Of a stretch of DNA of 12,469 bases, positions 1 to 6,121 are shown in pieces. Each line of letters begins with the position of its first letter. Position 1 is the stretch's first letter. The position numbers and the translations under genes were made by a program. This DNA is from Thermoplasmatota archaeon (GTDB lineage: Archaea; Thermoplasmatota; Thermoplasmata; RBG-16-68-12; JAJISG01): NCBI GenBank assembly GCA_022848835.1, contig JAJISG010000090.1:1-12469 (forward strand). Direction: 5' to 3'. The notes below the pieces were generated by a model that was given only the letters and a program-made list of their open reading frames with translations, made no database searches and had not been told where the DNA came from.

Positions 1-134
1 CCTTGGCAAGATGAGGGCCGGTGTTGATGGGGGTAGCGCTCATGATGGCCATGAGGATATCGTCCGTGTACACCTGCCACTGCCCTGCCCGAGGCGATAT
101 CACGGAACTCGCAGTCCTTCGCTTGGACCACCAT
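1..134 (-). other. Possible 5' end of a minus-strand gene cut by the window edge
   Basis: The minus strand is open from the left edge upward in two frames. One frame starts at an ATG at 134-132 and begins plausibly (MVVQAKDCEFRDIASG), then becomes rich in His, Pro and Arg like a shadow frame. The other has a GTG at 103-101 and ends with a protein-like stretch (VYTDDILMAIMSATPINTG) that runs off the edge. The switch in quality occurs near a GGGCAGGGCAG stretch, so a frameshift is conceivable. No domain is recognisable in so short a piece, and the existence of a gene here is uncertain. Confidence 0.2.
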
Positions 135-170
135 GACTAGGTCCGAGAGACAAAGGGCACGGGAGGGCCG

Positions 171-182
171 ATATGTTTAAGT
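171..182 (+). promoter_or_regulatory. TATA-like box upstream of sepF
   Basis: An AT-rich ATATGTTTAAGT stretch in GC-rich surroundings resembles an archaeal TATA element. Transcription about 25 bases downstream would begin near 203, leaving a short leader with a purine-rich AGGGAGTGGG just before the ATG at 221. This makes the longer reading from the ATG at 173 unlikely, because that ATG lies within the box. Confidence 0.35.
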
Positions 183-220
183 TCCTGCAGTGGATTTGCT
201 TTGAATCAGAAGGGAGTGGG

Positions 221-589
221 ATGGGTATCTTCAAGCCACTTAGAAAGCTAATGGATCATGGGAAGGCCTCTGAGGGCGAGTACGTCGACCTGGGTGAGAT
301 GCCTCTGCAGGAAGACACGCAGGCGACACACAGTATGGTGAAGGTGGCCGAGATCTTCAAAGAGGAGGACCTAGGCCTACTGAACAACCTGCTCTATGAG
401 GGAAACATCATCGTCGTGGACTACAGCCCAATCGCCAACGACGAGCTCGCGTTGAAGAGAGTGACTAGCGAGCTGAAGGCAGTGACTAAAGACACCGGGG
501 GCGATGTGGCCGCCTTGGGAAGGAACTTCCTGGTGGCAACCCCCGCCGGCGTCAAGATCGACAGGAGCAAGATAAGGCACGCCCTCTGA
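221..589 (+). CDS. sepF: Archaeal cell-division protein SepF
   Basis: A 122-residue SepF-family protein. In archaea SepF is the membrane anchor that recruits FtsZ to the division site. Residues 1-14 (MGIFKPLRKLMDHG) can form the short amphipathic membrane-targeting helix, followed by an acidic linker containing EYVDL as in archaeal SepF. The folded core at about residues 38-122 shows the family pattern: VKVAEI, LYEGNIIVVDYSPIA, a conserved GGDVAALG turn and a terminal GVKIDRSKI strand. The frame is open from an ATG at 173, but the ATG at 221 is preferred: the purine-rich AGGGAGTGGG directly precedes it and it restores the typical N-terminus and length. The gene stands alone on its strand and converges on the ATPase gene with a 16-bp gap. 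No ftsZ is in the window. Confidence 0.9.
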   Translation: MGIFKPLRKLMDHGKASEGEYVDLGEMPLQEDTQATHSMVKVAEIFKEEDLGLLNNLLYEGNIIVVDYSPIANDELALKRVTSELKAVTKDTGGDVAALGRNFLVATPAGVKIDRSKIRHAL

Positions 590-605
590 TTCGGTGACCG
601 CCTTC

Positions 606-1364
606 CTATCGATTCACCGGCAGGGTCATGAAACGGCCACGTCGAAATTCCAGACGGTGATAGTCCCTCGAGTGGTCTGACAGCCTCAATTTGACACATC
701 GCATCCAGAGGGGCATCTGTCCTCCCTCCAACTCCCTTGGCGCGATTTCGATAAGCCCATCGACCATATGCTCCTCGCGATAGTGAAACTCCATACCCTC
801 ATAGACGAGGAAGCTCGTTATCCGGGAGTCCCTTAGGAAACTGAAGAAACGGAAGAGCTCCCCTCGAGGGGAGTTCGGGCGAATCGCGGGGTAGAGGGAG
901 TTAAGGGAGTCGATAACCAACAGGTCGATCCCCTCCGTCACCTTGTTCTGAAGGTAGCTTTTCAGAATCGGGAACCAGTCATCAATCTCCTCCACCAGAC
1001 CATGCTCCAGTCGCATGGTGGCTATATCCACTATGAAGTCCTTCCCCTTTATCCCGAGGCTCGCCATCGTCTCCTGCAGACTCTCCTTGCTCTCCTCCAG
1101 GGAGATGTACAGTGGAGTCATCCCCTCCTCCTCATTTTTTGAGGCTATGTATAGGGCTAGGGAAGTTTTCATGGTCCCCACAGGCCCGTGAATCATCACC
1201 ACGTGCCCTCTTGGGATGCCGTCACCCAGCGCATCGTCAAATCCAGCCACGAAGGTCTTGACCCTTTCCTCTACCAGTGGAGGCCTCCCCTCCGCCTGCC
1301 TCTCCACCCTCTTCTCAAGTCGTTCGACTCTCTGCCTCAACTTCCTGAGTTCCAGGAATATCAT
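606..1364 (-). CDS. Single-domain RecA/KaiC-like (RAD55-family) P-loop ATPase
   Basis: A 252-residue soluble protein. Residues 1-25 are strongly charged, with a heptad-like pattern of Leu, Arg and Glu that suggests a short coiled coil. The rest is one RecA-fold domain: a KaiC-type lead-in (VAGFDDALGDGIPRGHVVMIHG), Walker A GPVGTMKT at residues 60-67, the KaiC-like strand plus acidic residues YISLEES near 86-92, and Walker B DLLVIDSL at 147-154. Such stand-alone KaiC/RAD55 ATPases are numerous in archaea, act in signalling or regulation, and mostly have unknown partners. The second KaiC domain and the helix-hairpin-helix of RadA are absent, so it is neither a clock KaiC nor the main recombinase. 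The ATG at 1364 lacks a close ribosome site; a GGAGGAGAGGAGG run lies about 18 bases upstream. It is divergent from the DUF6015-like gene and convergent with sepF. Confidence 0.8.
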   Translation of the reverse strand: MIFLELRKLRQRVERLEKRVERQAEGRPPLVEERVKTFVAGFDDALGDGIPRGHVVMIHGPVGTMKTSLALYIASKNEEEGMTPLYISLEESKESLQETMASLGIKGKDFIVDIATMRLEHGLVEEIDDWFPILKSYLQNKVTEGIDLLVIDSLNSLYPAIRPNSPRGELFRFFSFLRDSRITSFLVYEGMEFHYREEHMVDGLIEIAPRELEGGQMPLWMRCVKLRLSDHSRDYHRLEFRRGRFMTLPVNR

Positions 1365-1421
1365 TTCCGCGTCTACCGGAACCCCTCCTCTCCTCCAGCA
1401 GTCTACAGAAGTGTGGAGACC

Positions 1422-1436
1422 GCTTTATTCTTTTCT
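1422..1436 (-). promoter_or_regulatory. A/T-rich promoter-like element for the RecA-like ATPase gene
   Basis: Read on the minus strand this is AAGAAAAGAATAAAG, a purine-rich BRE-like part followed by a weak TATA-like core. It would place transcription start near 1400-1405, upstream of the GGAGGAGAGGAGG run at about 1383-1395. The match to a consensus TATA box is only moderate. Confidence 0.3.
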
Positions 1437-1483
1437 TAACGCGATTGATAATGACTTTCCCTTGATACGGAATGTCACGGAGG

Positions 1484-1495
1484 TTACTTATACAA
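1484..1495 (+). promoter_or_regulatory. TATA box of the DUF6015-like gene
   Basis: TTACTTATACAA is a good archaeal TATA-like box. Transcription about 25 bases downstream would begin near 1515. That lies after the in-frame ATG at 1472 and before the TTG at 1535, which supports the TTG as the real start. Confidence 0.45.
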
Positions 1496-1534
1496 GGTCG
1501 TCACAATTGTAAGGTTCAAGGGCAGGGAAGACCC

Positions 1535-1963
1535 TTGGCAATACACCCCGAGAATAGAGGGATCGAGGGGACGCTTACCATCGACGATCTGACCCACGCC
1601 ATACGCAATAGCATCGACAGCGAGGGGATGAGGGAGGAGGAGGCGAGGGCCATGGCCCAGCACATTCTCAACTTCTTCGGCTATAATGAGAGGATCATCG
1701 ACAATATCCTGGAGCCGGAAGATAGGGACGCTTTTTACATGCTAGAGGACTCAGGCATCCTGACCACTGAGAGGGAGGAGACCACCCTCTATGATGGCCG
1801 GGAGTGGAGGATCCACTATTGGCTGTTTAAGAAGGAGAGGATTCAGGAGCTCGCCCAGGCACCTGTGCCGGTGGGCCAGCCCGTGAACGCTCCATCCATC
1901 TATGAGGAGATGCCTGAGGACCTGTGGGAGGTCCGAGGGGAGAAAGAGGAGACCGAGCCTTAG
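1535..1963 (+). CDS. DUF6015-like small protein
   Basis: A 142-residue protein from the TTG start chosen here. The core at about residues 14-105 resembles the small uncharacterised archaeal family I recall as DUF6015: TIDDLTHAIRNSI, a helical segment ending in LNFFGY, then RIIDNILEPEDRDAFYMLEDSGILTTEREE and a C-terminal WRIHYWLFKK. The fold looks mostly helical with a terminal strand region, as in winged-helix-like or small adaptor proteins, but no function is known to me. Residues 106-142 form a Pro- and Glu-rich, probably disordered tail. The frame is open back to an ATG at 1472, which would add 21 residues unlike the family and would lie upstream of the TATA box at 1484-1495; a purine-rich AAGGGCAGGGAAG precedes the TTG. 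It ends directly at a hairpin. Confidence 0.7.
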   Translation: MAIHPENRGIEGTLTIDDLTHAIRNSIDSEGMREEEARAMAQHILNFFGYNERIIDNILEPEDRDAFYMLEDSGILTTEREETTLYDGREWRIHYWLFKKERIQELAQAPVPVGQPVNAPSIYEEMPEDLWEVRGEKEETEP

Positions 1964-1986
1964 TCAGGGGGGCGAAGATCCCCTGA
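1964..1986. terminator. GC-rich hairpin directly after the DUF6015-like stop codon
   Basis: TCAGGGG (1964-1970) and CCCCTGA (1980-1986) are exact reverse complements around a 9-base loop, starting at the base after the TAG stop. No T-run follows, so it is not a classic intrinsic terminator. It could protect the 3' end of the mRNA, or be a chance palindrome. Confidence 0.3.
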
Positions 1987-2174
1987 AAGGCGGTGGGATG
2001 CTTCCGGACGAGCTCGAACCCGATGGAGTAGGGTAGCCACATCCTCCCGTCTCGGAAGGGATAGGCTTTCCCAAAGCCCTCGAGTCTTCGGAGCACGTCG
2101 GCTGCAAGCTGTATCTTGCCTGCAGTGGTCCCCCATGCCCGCTTCAGAATGAAGCGTCATGGGAAGTCGCAGTT

Positions 2175-2198
2175 TCTCTCTCTCTCTCTCTCTCTCTC
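2175..2198. repeat. Perfect (TC)12 dinucleotide microsatellite
   Basis: Twelve uninterrupted TC units, flanked by TT on the left and TT on the right. On the minus strand it is (GA)12, lying between the two fragments of the broken gene. Perfect dinucleotide tracts of this length are uncommon in archaeal chromosomes and are prone to slippage. Only the frame that stops at 2159-2157 reads through it without a stop. Confidence 0.95.
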
Positions 2199-2414
2199 TT
2201 GCTCACTAGTCACCGCGGGAACCTCTCCTGGGACTCCCTGTAAAAGCTGTAGTCCTCTCCTTCCCTCGTGAGACAGATGGGCTTCTCCTGCGGTAGAAGC
2301 TCGTTGAGGCTCCTCTTCCGGACCACGAGGCCCTGGTAGACCCCACTCGCTTCGTAGCGCAGCCACCTCTGCATGCGCCGCTCCTCAGACACCACCGAGC
2401 GATGGTGCGAGAAG

Positions 2415-2423
2415 CATTAAGTC
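2415..2423 (-). promoter_or_regulatory. TATA-like element upstream of the broken minus-strand gene
   Basis: On the minus strand the sequence is GGACTTAATGC. Its centre lies about 24 bases upstream of the GTG at 2395, the spacing expected for a leaderless archaeal transcript. The core is short, so this is tentative. Confidence 0.25.
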
Positions 2424-2472
2424 CTTCTCGGATCCGACATCATTGCCTACTTTCACCCATCTCTCCATCCAA

Positions 2473-2490
2473 GGCTTTTAAGTGGAGGTC
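2473..2490 (+). promoter_or_regulatory. TATA-like box and Shine-Dalgarno site before the XPD gene
   Basis: GGCTTTTAAG is followed at once by GGAGGT (2484-2489), only three bases before the ATG at 2493. If the TTTTAAG is the TATA box, transcription would start near 2503, past that ATG; a leaderless start at the in-frame TTG at 2505 would then give a protein beginning MKFPYP. If GGAGGT is a ribosome site, the promoter lies further upstream, perhaps the ATTAAG near 2414. Confidence 0.35.
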
Positions 2491-2492
2491 AA

Positions 2493-4364
2493 ATGGGAAG
2501 AGCGTTGAAGTTCCCATACCCGATGCGTCGCTATCAGGAGAAGACTCTGAGCTGGATGGAGAGGGCTATGGAGGGCGGGCACCTAATCCTCCAATCCGGA
2601 ACCGGGTCGGGAAAGACGGTGTGCGCCCTCTACGCCTCCCTGAAGAGGGCGATGGAGCAGGACAGGGTGGTCCTCTACCTGGTGAGGACAAACTCCCAGC
2701 AGAGACAGGTGATGGTGGAGTTGAGAAAGTTGGGGCCCTACGGTCTCGCCCTCCAGGGCAGGCAGAGAATGTGTCTCCTAGCTGGAGAGAATCGGGAGCT
2801 CTCTGGCGGCTCTCCCGAAGAGCTCTCTCAATTCTGTCGGGATAGGAAGGAGGAGGTTTTGGAGGGAGAGGGTGGATGTATCTACTACAGGGGTCTGTTG
2901 GAGGGTGGTCTGGAGGAGATTGGCGACTGGTGCCGTGAGGTCCTCCCCACGGCGGAGGAGACCGCACTACACTGTGAGGACCCAGAGATCTGCCCTTATG
3001 AGTTGAACAAATTACTAGCCCGGGAGGCAAGGGTCATCACAGCACCCTACATCTACTTCTTCAGTCCCCCCCTGAGAAGGTCTCTCCTGGAGACGATGGA
3101 GAGGCCTCTGGAGGACATCATACTCATCGTCGACGAGGCTCACAACCTGCCGGAATACTGCAGGGAGATCGCCTCCTTTCGAGTCTCCGTCAGGGCGGTT
3201 GAAGGAGCGGAGAAGGAGGTGATGGACTACGGGGACTCCGATCTCATGGATGGGATAACGGCATTTGACCTGCTGGAAGCCCTGGAGGGGGGGATTCTGG
3301 AGCTCGCATCGGAGTATGTGATGGAGGAGGATGGCTTTCTGCCTCCCTCCGCCCTAGAAGCCATCATCATGCACGCCTTTACCTTCACCTCCTCGAAACT
3401 AAAGGGGGCGTTGTCCTCTCTCATATCCCTGGGAGAGGTGGTATGGGATGCCCGGAGGAGAAGGGGGGTTCTACCCCGCTCAAGCATCCTGTCGGTTGCG
3501 AACAACCTCCTGCGATGGATGTCCACCGACGACATCGAGTACACGAAGCTCATTGTTGGAGGAGAGAATCCGGCCTTGAAGGCCTACTGCCTCGACCCTG
3601 CTATCACTGCAAGACCCCTCCTCCAGTGTTCCGCCACCCTACATATGTCTGGCACACTAGAGCCTCTGGAGGAGTATCGAGACTCCATAGGCCTTCCCGA
3701 CGACACGCTCCTCAGATCCTTCCCCAGCCCCTTCCCGCGGGAGAACCGTCGGGTCGTTTATGTGGACGGGGTGACGACGCGTTATGAGGACCTTATGAAA
3801 GACCCTGAAACGATAACGCGGTTGAAGGGGGAGGTGCGCCACCTTCTCGAAGGGTGTGAAAGAAACACGCTCTTCCTGTTCCCAAGTTACCATCTACTAG
3901 ACTCCTTCCTCGACCTGACCGAAGGCCTGAAGGTCCCCGTTCACGTGGAGAGGAGAGGCATGGGACAGGGGGAGCTCATGAGATCTCTGGACGCCTTCAA
4001 GACCTCCACATCCGCCTTCTTCGCCATTACAGGAGGCAGAGTCGCAGAAGGCATGGACTTCCCGGCTAGAGAGCTGGAGGTGGTGGTCATCGTCGGAATA
4101 CCATATCCGAAGCCGACGGCGGCGCTGCGGGCCCTAGTGAATTACTATGAGTGGAAATTCCAGAGGGGTTGGGAGTATGCAGTTGTCGCTCCCGCCAGCC
4201 GACGGTTGCATCAATGCGTAGGCCGACTGATAAGATCGGAGAAGGATCGAGGCATCGCCATCATCCTGGACCATCGTGCTGTCTACTTCAAGAAGGCCTT
4301 GGGTCCAATGGAGTTGGTGGAGGACACCAAGGCGGCCGTGGACGCCCATCTGTTACGGACATGA
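2493..4364 (+). CDS. xpd: XPD/Rad3-type 4Fe-4S DNA helicase (superfamily 2)
   Basis: A 623-residue ATP-dependent 5'-3' helicase of the XPD/Rad3 family, which unwinds DNA in repair. A Q-motif-like FPYPMRRYQEKTL opens the protein. Walker A SGTGSGKT lies at residues 35-42, the DEAH box at 214-217, SATL at 380-383, the motif V region GGRVAEGMDFP at 514-524 and motif VI QCVGRLIR at 574-581. Between motifs Ia and II sit the iron-sulfur cysteines, best read as C94, C115, C129 and C168 (the last in ICPYE), with extra Cys at 147 and 161. The length fits archaeal XPD. The start is uncertain between the ATG at 2493 and the TTG at 2505 (see the upstream site). It heads a plus-strand cluster with carS 62 bases downstream. 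As in other archaea, a full eukaryote-like TFIIH is not implied. Confidence 0.92.
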   Translation: MGRALKFPYPMRRYQEKTLSWMERAMEGGHLILQSGTGSGKTVCALYASLKRAMEQDRVVLYLVRTNSQQRQVMVELRKLGPYGLALQGRQRMCLLAGENRELSGGSPEELSQFCRDRKEEVLEGEGGCIYYRGLLEGGLEEIGDWCREVLPTAEETALHCEDPEICPYELNKLLAREARVITAPYIYFFSPPLRRSLLETMERPLEDIILIVDEAHNLPEYCREIASFRVSVRAVEGAEKEVMDYGDSDLMDGITAFDLLEALEGGILELASEYVMEEDGFLPPSALEAIIMHAFTFTSSKLKGALSSLISLGEVVWDARRRRGVLPRSSILSVANNLLRWMSTDDIEYTKLIVGGENPALKAYCLDPAITARPLLQCSATLHMSGTLEPLEEYRDSIGLPDDTLLRSFPSPFPRENRRVVYVDGVTTRYEDLMKDPETITRLKGEVRHLLEGCERNTLFLFPSYHLLDSFLDLTEGLKVPVHVERRGMGQGELMRSLDAFKTSTSAFFAITGGRVAEGMDFPARELEVVVIVGIPYPKPTAALRALVNYYEWKFQRGWEYAVVAPASRRLHQCVGRLIRSEKDRGIAIILDHRAVYFKKALGPMELVEDTKAAVDAHLLRT

Positions 4365-4376
4365 TCCACCGCACCC

Positions 4377-4388
4377 GGCCTCGAGGCC
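4377..4388. repeat. 12-bp perfect palindrome in the xpd-carS spacer
   Basis: GGCCTCGAGGCC reads identically on both strands and lies in the 62-base gap between xpd and carS. It could be a protein-binding site or a weak hairpin, but GC-rich 12-bp palindromes also occur by chance. No TATA-like element is evident in this gap, so carS is probably transcribed from the xpd promoter. Confidence 0.3.
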
Positions 4389-4426
4389 TCTCTGAATCGA
4401 TGCTGTAGCGGTCAAGTCCGCTGAAT

Positions 4427-5020
4427 ATGTCGCGATGGCAATATATGGCAGGAGCTCATCCTCCAGCGGTGCTACTACAGACACTACTCCTCTCATTCTG
4501 GCTCTTTATCCCTGCCTATGTGGCGAATCCAGCAGCCGTCCTCTTCGGCGGTGGGACGCCGATGGATTTCGGCAGGAAGTGGAGGGATGGAAGGAGGTTA
4601 CTTGGGGATGGGAAGACATGGCGGGGCTTTCTCGGTGGTGGCTTCTCGGGGGTGTTTGTGGGCTCCATACAGTGGTTCTCAACCCCATTGTGGGAGGGCA
4701 CCTTCTCTCCCTTCATTCGGTTCCTGGGGCCCGTCTTTGCTCTATCCTTCGGGGCCCTACTGGGGGACGTGTTAGGCAGTTTCCTCAAGAGGAGGTTGGG
4801 GATGGACAAGGGCAGTAGGGCTCCAGTTCTAGACCAGTACGATTTCGTCTTGGGGGCGCTCGTGCTGACAGCAGTTATCTTCCCAGCGTGGATGATGGCT
4901 CACTACGTGCTTGGGGAGGCGGTCTTCGGGCTCATACTCATTATAGTAATAACCCCTATACTCCACAGGACTGTCAACATCATCGGCTACAAGATAGGGA
5001 AGAAGGAGGTCCCCTGGTGA
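4427..5020 (+). CDS. carS: CDP-archaeol synthase (CTP:2,3-di-O-geranylgeranylglycerol-phosphate cytidyltransferase)
   Basis: A 197-residue integral membrane enzyme that transfers CMP from CTP to unsaturated archaetidic acid, giving CDP-archaeol, the precursor of archaeal polar lipids. Family signatures are the PAYVANPAAVLFGGGTPMDF block at residues 29-48, RDGRRLLGDGKTWRGF at 53-68, and the CdsA-like cytidylyltransferase motif with GDVLGSFLKRRLG at 113-125 plus LDQYDFVLGAL at 135-145. Hydrophobic segments near 13-33, 69-84, 99-117, 139-160 and 163-182 fit about five membrane helices. The ATG at 4427 gives a sensible short cytosolic N-terminus; an ATG at 4445 is possible. Its TGA overlaps the pyrE GTG. 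Confidence 0.93.
   Translation: MSRWQYMAGAHPPAVLLQTLLLSFWLFIPAYVANPAAVLFGGGTPMDFGRKWRDGRRLLGDGKTWRGFLGGGFSGVFVGSIQWFSTPLWEGTFSPFIRFLGPVFALSFGALLGDVLGSFLKRRLGMDKGSRAPVLDQYDFVLGALVLTAVIFPAWMMAHYVLGEAVFGLILIIVITPILHRTVNIIGYKIGKKEVPW
5003..5010 (+). promoter_or_regulatory. Shine-Dalgarno site fixing the pyrE start
   Basis: AAGGAGGT lies inside the 3' end of carS, six bases before the GTG at 5017. This strong site, together with the GTGA overlap, fixes pyrE's start and rules out the longer open frame that reaches back to 4888. Confidence 0.75.
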
Positions 5021-5538
5021 ACCTGGTGGAGGCCCTTAGGTCTTGCGGCGCCCTAAAGTTCGGAGACTTCACCTTAACATCCGGAAGGAAGAGTCACTAC
5101 TACGTGGACATCAAGAGGGCAGTGACGAGGCCCGACGTCCTCAGGCTGATCGTGAAGCTGATGCTTCCCCATATGTCGACCTATTCCAGGATAGCTGGCA
5201 CCGAGCTCGGGGCTGTCCCCCTGGCCGTCGCTTTGTCCCTGGAGAGTTCCCTGCCTTACATCATGATCAGAAGGGAGGATAGGCTCCATGGGACCCAGAG
5301 GACCCTGGAGGGCGAGCTGAATCCAGGTGAGCGGGTAGTTCTGGTAGAAGACGTCACGACGACGGGCGGCACGGTAAAGAGAGCCGTAGAAGTATTGCGG
5401 CACGCGGGCGCTGTTGTGGACAGAGTGGTCTGTGTCTTGGATAGGGACGAAGGGGCGGAGAGTAGCCTCAAGAAGCTCGGGGTGGAGCTTCTAGCGCTCC
5501 TCAGGAGCGAGGACCTGATGGACATCTCTCAGGAGTGA
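5017..5538 (+). CDS. pyrE: Orotate phosphoribosyltransferase
   Basis: A 173-residue PyrE that converts orotate and PRPP to orotidine 5'-phosphate in pyrimidine synthesis. The N-terminus has the family pattern ALKFGDFTLTSGRKSHYYVDIK at residues 12-33 (SGRKS and the YYVDIK strand). The flexible catalytic loop is IRREDRLHG at 84-92, where the usual loop lysine before His is Arg. The PRPP-binding loop VVLVEDVTTTGGT lies at 107-119. Length is typical for short archaeal PyrE. The start is GTG at 5017, overlapping the carS stop as GTGA with AAGGAGGT six bases upstream. Its own stop overlaps the next gene's GTG in the same way, implying translational coupling of all three genes. No other pyrimidine gene is nearby. 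Confidence 0.95.
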   Translation: MNLVEALRSCGALKFGDFTLTSGRKSHYYVDIKRAVTRPDVLRLIVKLMLPHMSTYSRIAGTELGAVPLAVALSLESSLPYIMIRREDRLHGTQRTLEGELNPGERVVLVEDVTTTGGTVKRAVEVLRHAGAVVDRVVCVLDRDEGAESSLKKLGVELLALLRSEDLMDISQE

Positions 5539-6104
5539 CGAGTGGTACTTTCGGGCACCCCTCCCCCCTCGATATATATGTGCGGGCGATGTTTGGTCAC
5601 AACGTGAAGCGGGTTGTGATGAGCAGACGGGGGGATGAGGCGGTCATCCAATTCGACTACGATAGGTCACTCGTGACAGCTGTCAAGGGCTTGGATAGAA
5701 GAAGCTTCGACCCGTCGACGAAGGAGTGGACGATACCTCTCCATCTGTACATTGATGCTGTGGCGCGCTTCCAGGCCATCGGGTCTAAGGTGGAACTCGA
5801 TGGGGAGCTCCAGGCTATGTATGACGAGGCCCTAGTACCGCCACCCAAGAAGCCAGAGGTCACCATCAGCCGCTGTGGTGATGAGTATGTGGTACAGTTC
5901 GAGTACGATCCCTCGTTGGTGAAGGCCACCAAGAGGATTCCAGGCAGAAACTTTGACCCCTCCTCAAGGGCCTGGTTCGTCCCGATCGAAGATGCAGAAG
6001 GTACTCTGAAGAGCGTGTTGAAGACCTTTGAGGTCCTGGAGTGTTCCATAAGGTTGGAGCCGAAGCTTAGACCTCTAGTTGCGGGTTTAGCATCTCCCGG
6101 GTAG
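5535..6104 (+). CDS. Stand-alone protein with two tandem HARP-like domains
   Basis: A 189-residue protein made almost wholly of two similar repeats, about residues 25-90 and 108-175. Each has a hydrophobic strand, then F-[DE]-Y-D-x-S-L-V-x-A-x-K, then R-x-F-D-P-S-[ST]-[KR]-x-W (FDP at 58-60 and 140-142; Trp at 65 and 147), and ends in a VELD or IRLEP strand. This matches the HARP domain of SMARCAL1/HepA-related proteins, which binds branched or single-/double-strand junction DNA and supports annealing helicase activity; in those proteins HARP precedes an SNF2 helicase, absent here. DNA binding is therefore inferred. The first 24 residues look non-conserved. The GTG at 5535 overlaps the pyrE stop, but starts at 5589, 5604, 5616 or 5619 are possible. 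Co-transcription with XPD makes a DNA-repair role plausible. Confidence 0.75.
   Translation: MTSGTFGHPSPLDIYVRAMFGHNVKRVVMSRRGDEAVIQFDYDRSLVTAVKGLDRRSFDPSTKEWTIPLHLYIDAVARFQAIGSKVELDGELQAMYDEALVPPPKKPEVTISRCGDEYVVQFEYDPSLVKATKRIPGRNFDPSSRAWFVPIEDAEGTLKSVLKTFEVLECSIRLEPKLRPLVAGLASPG
5571..5579 (+). promoter_or_regulatory. TATA-like box inside the 5' end of the HARP-repeat gene
   Basis: GATATATAT is an excellent archaeal TATA core within GC-rich DNA. Transcription about 25 bases downstream would start near 5600, close to an in-frame GTG at 5604, with further starts at 5616 and 5619, all just before the first HARP-like repeat. It may drive a shorter, leaderless form of the HARP protein separately from the operon. 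Confidence 0.4.
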
Positions 6105-6121
6105 GCAGCTGAGGGGTCGGA

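Larger units (their letters stand above)
1960..2395 (-). pseudogene. Decayed minus-strand gene of unknown function, in two frames
   Basis: The 1964-2492 gap contains two coding-looking fragments. Fragment 1 runs from a GTG at 2395 to a TGA at 2212-2210 (61 residues). It includes RRMQRWLRYEASGVYQGLVV and EKPICLTREGEDYSFYRES, with mostly G or C at third codon positions. Fragment 2 lies in another frame: after a TGA at 2159-2157 it reads RFILKRAWGTTAGKIQLAAD, then GKAYPFRDGRMWLPYSIGFE and VRKHPTAFQGIF down to about 1966, after which quality drops as it enters the antisense of the neighbouring gene. Between them lie the stop at 2210, a (GA)12 tract and a second stop. At least one frameshift and one stop would have to be repaired to join them. 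I recognise no family. A TATA-like ACTTAATGC lies about 25 bases upstream of the GTG at 2395, so fragment 1 might still be expressed as a leaderless small protein. Confidence 0.4.

Noticed and set aside
173..220. Longer SepF start at the ATG at 173
   Set aside because: That ATG lies inside the TATA-like element, and the 16 extra residues do not resemble archaeal SepF N-termini.
606..1364. Identification of the ATPase as clock KaiC, RadA or gas-vesicle GvpD
   Set aside because: Only one RecA-fold domain is present, there is no helix-hairpin-helix and no second KaiC domain, and no gas-vesicle genes are nearby. Only the broad RAD55/KaiC-like call is supported.
2157..2366. Minus-strand frame with an alternating Glu-Arg repeat, read through the GA tract
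   Set aside because: The Arg-Glu run is simply the translated dinucleotide repeat, and upstream this frame is a shadow of fragment 1, which has better coding character.
2566..3030. A 154-codon minus-strand frame opposite the XPD gene
   Set aside because: It is Pro-, Ser- and Arg-rich, lies opposite Walker A and the Fe-S cysteines, and is typical of a GC-rich antisense shadow.
4888..5016. Extension of pyrE upstream into carS
   Set aside because: The extra 43 codons overlap the end of carS and have no PyrE character. The AAGGAGGT site and GTGA overlap fix the start at 5017.
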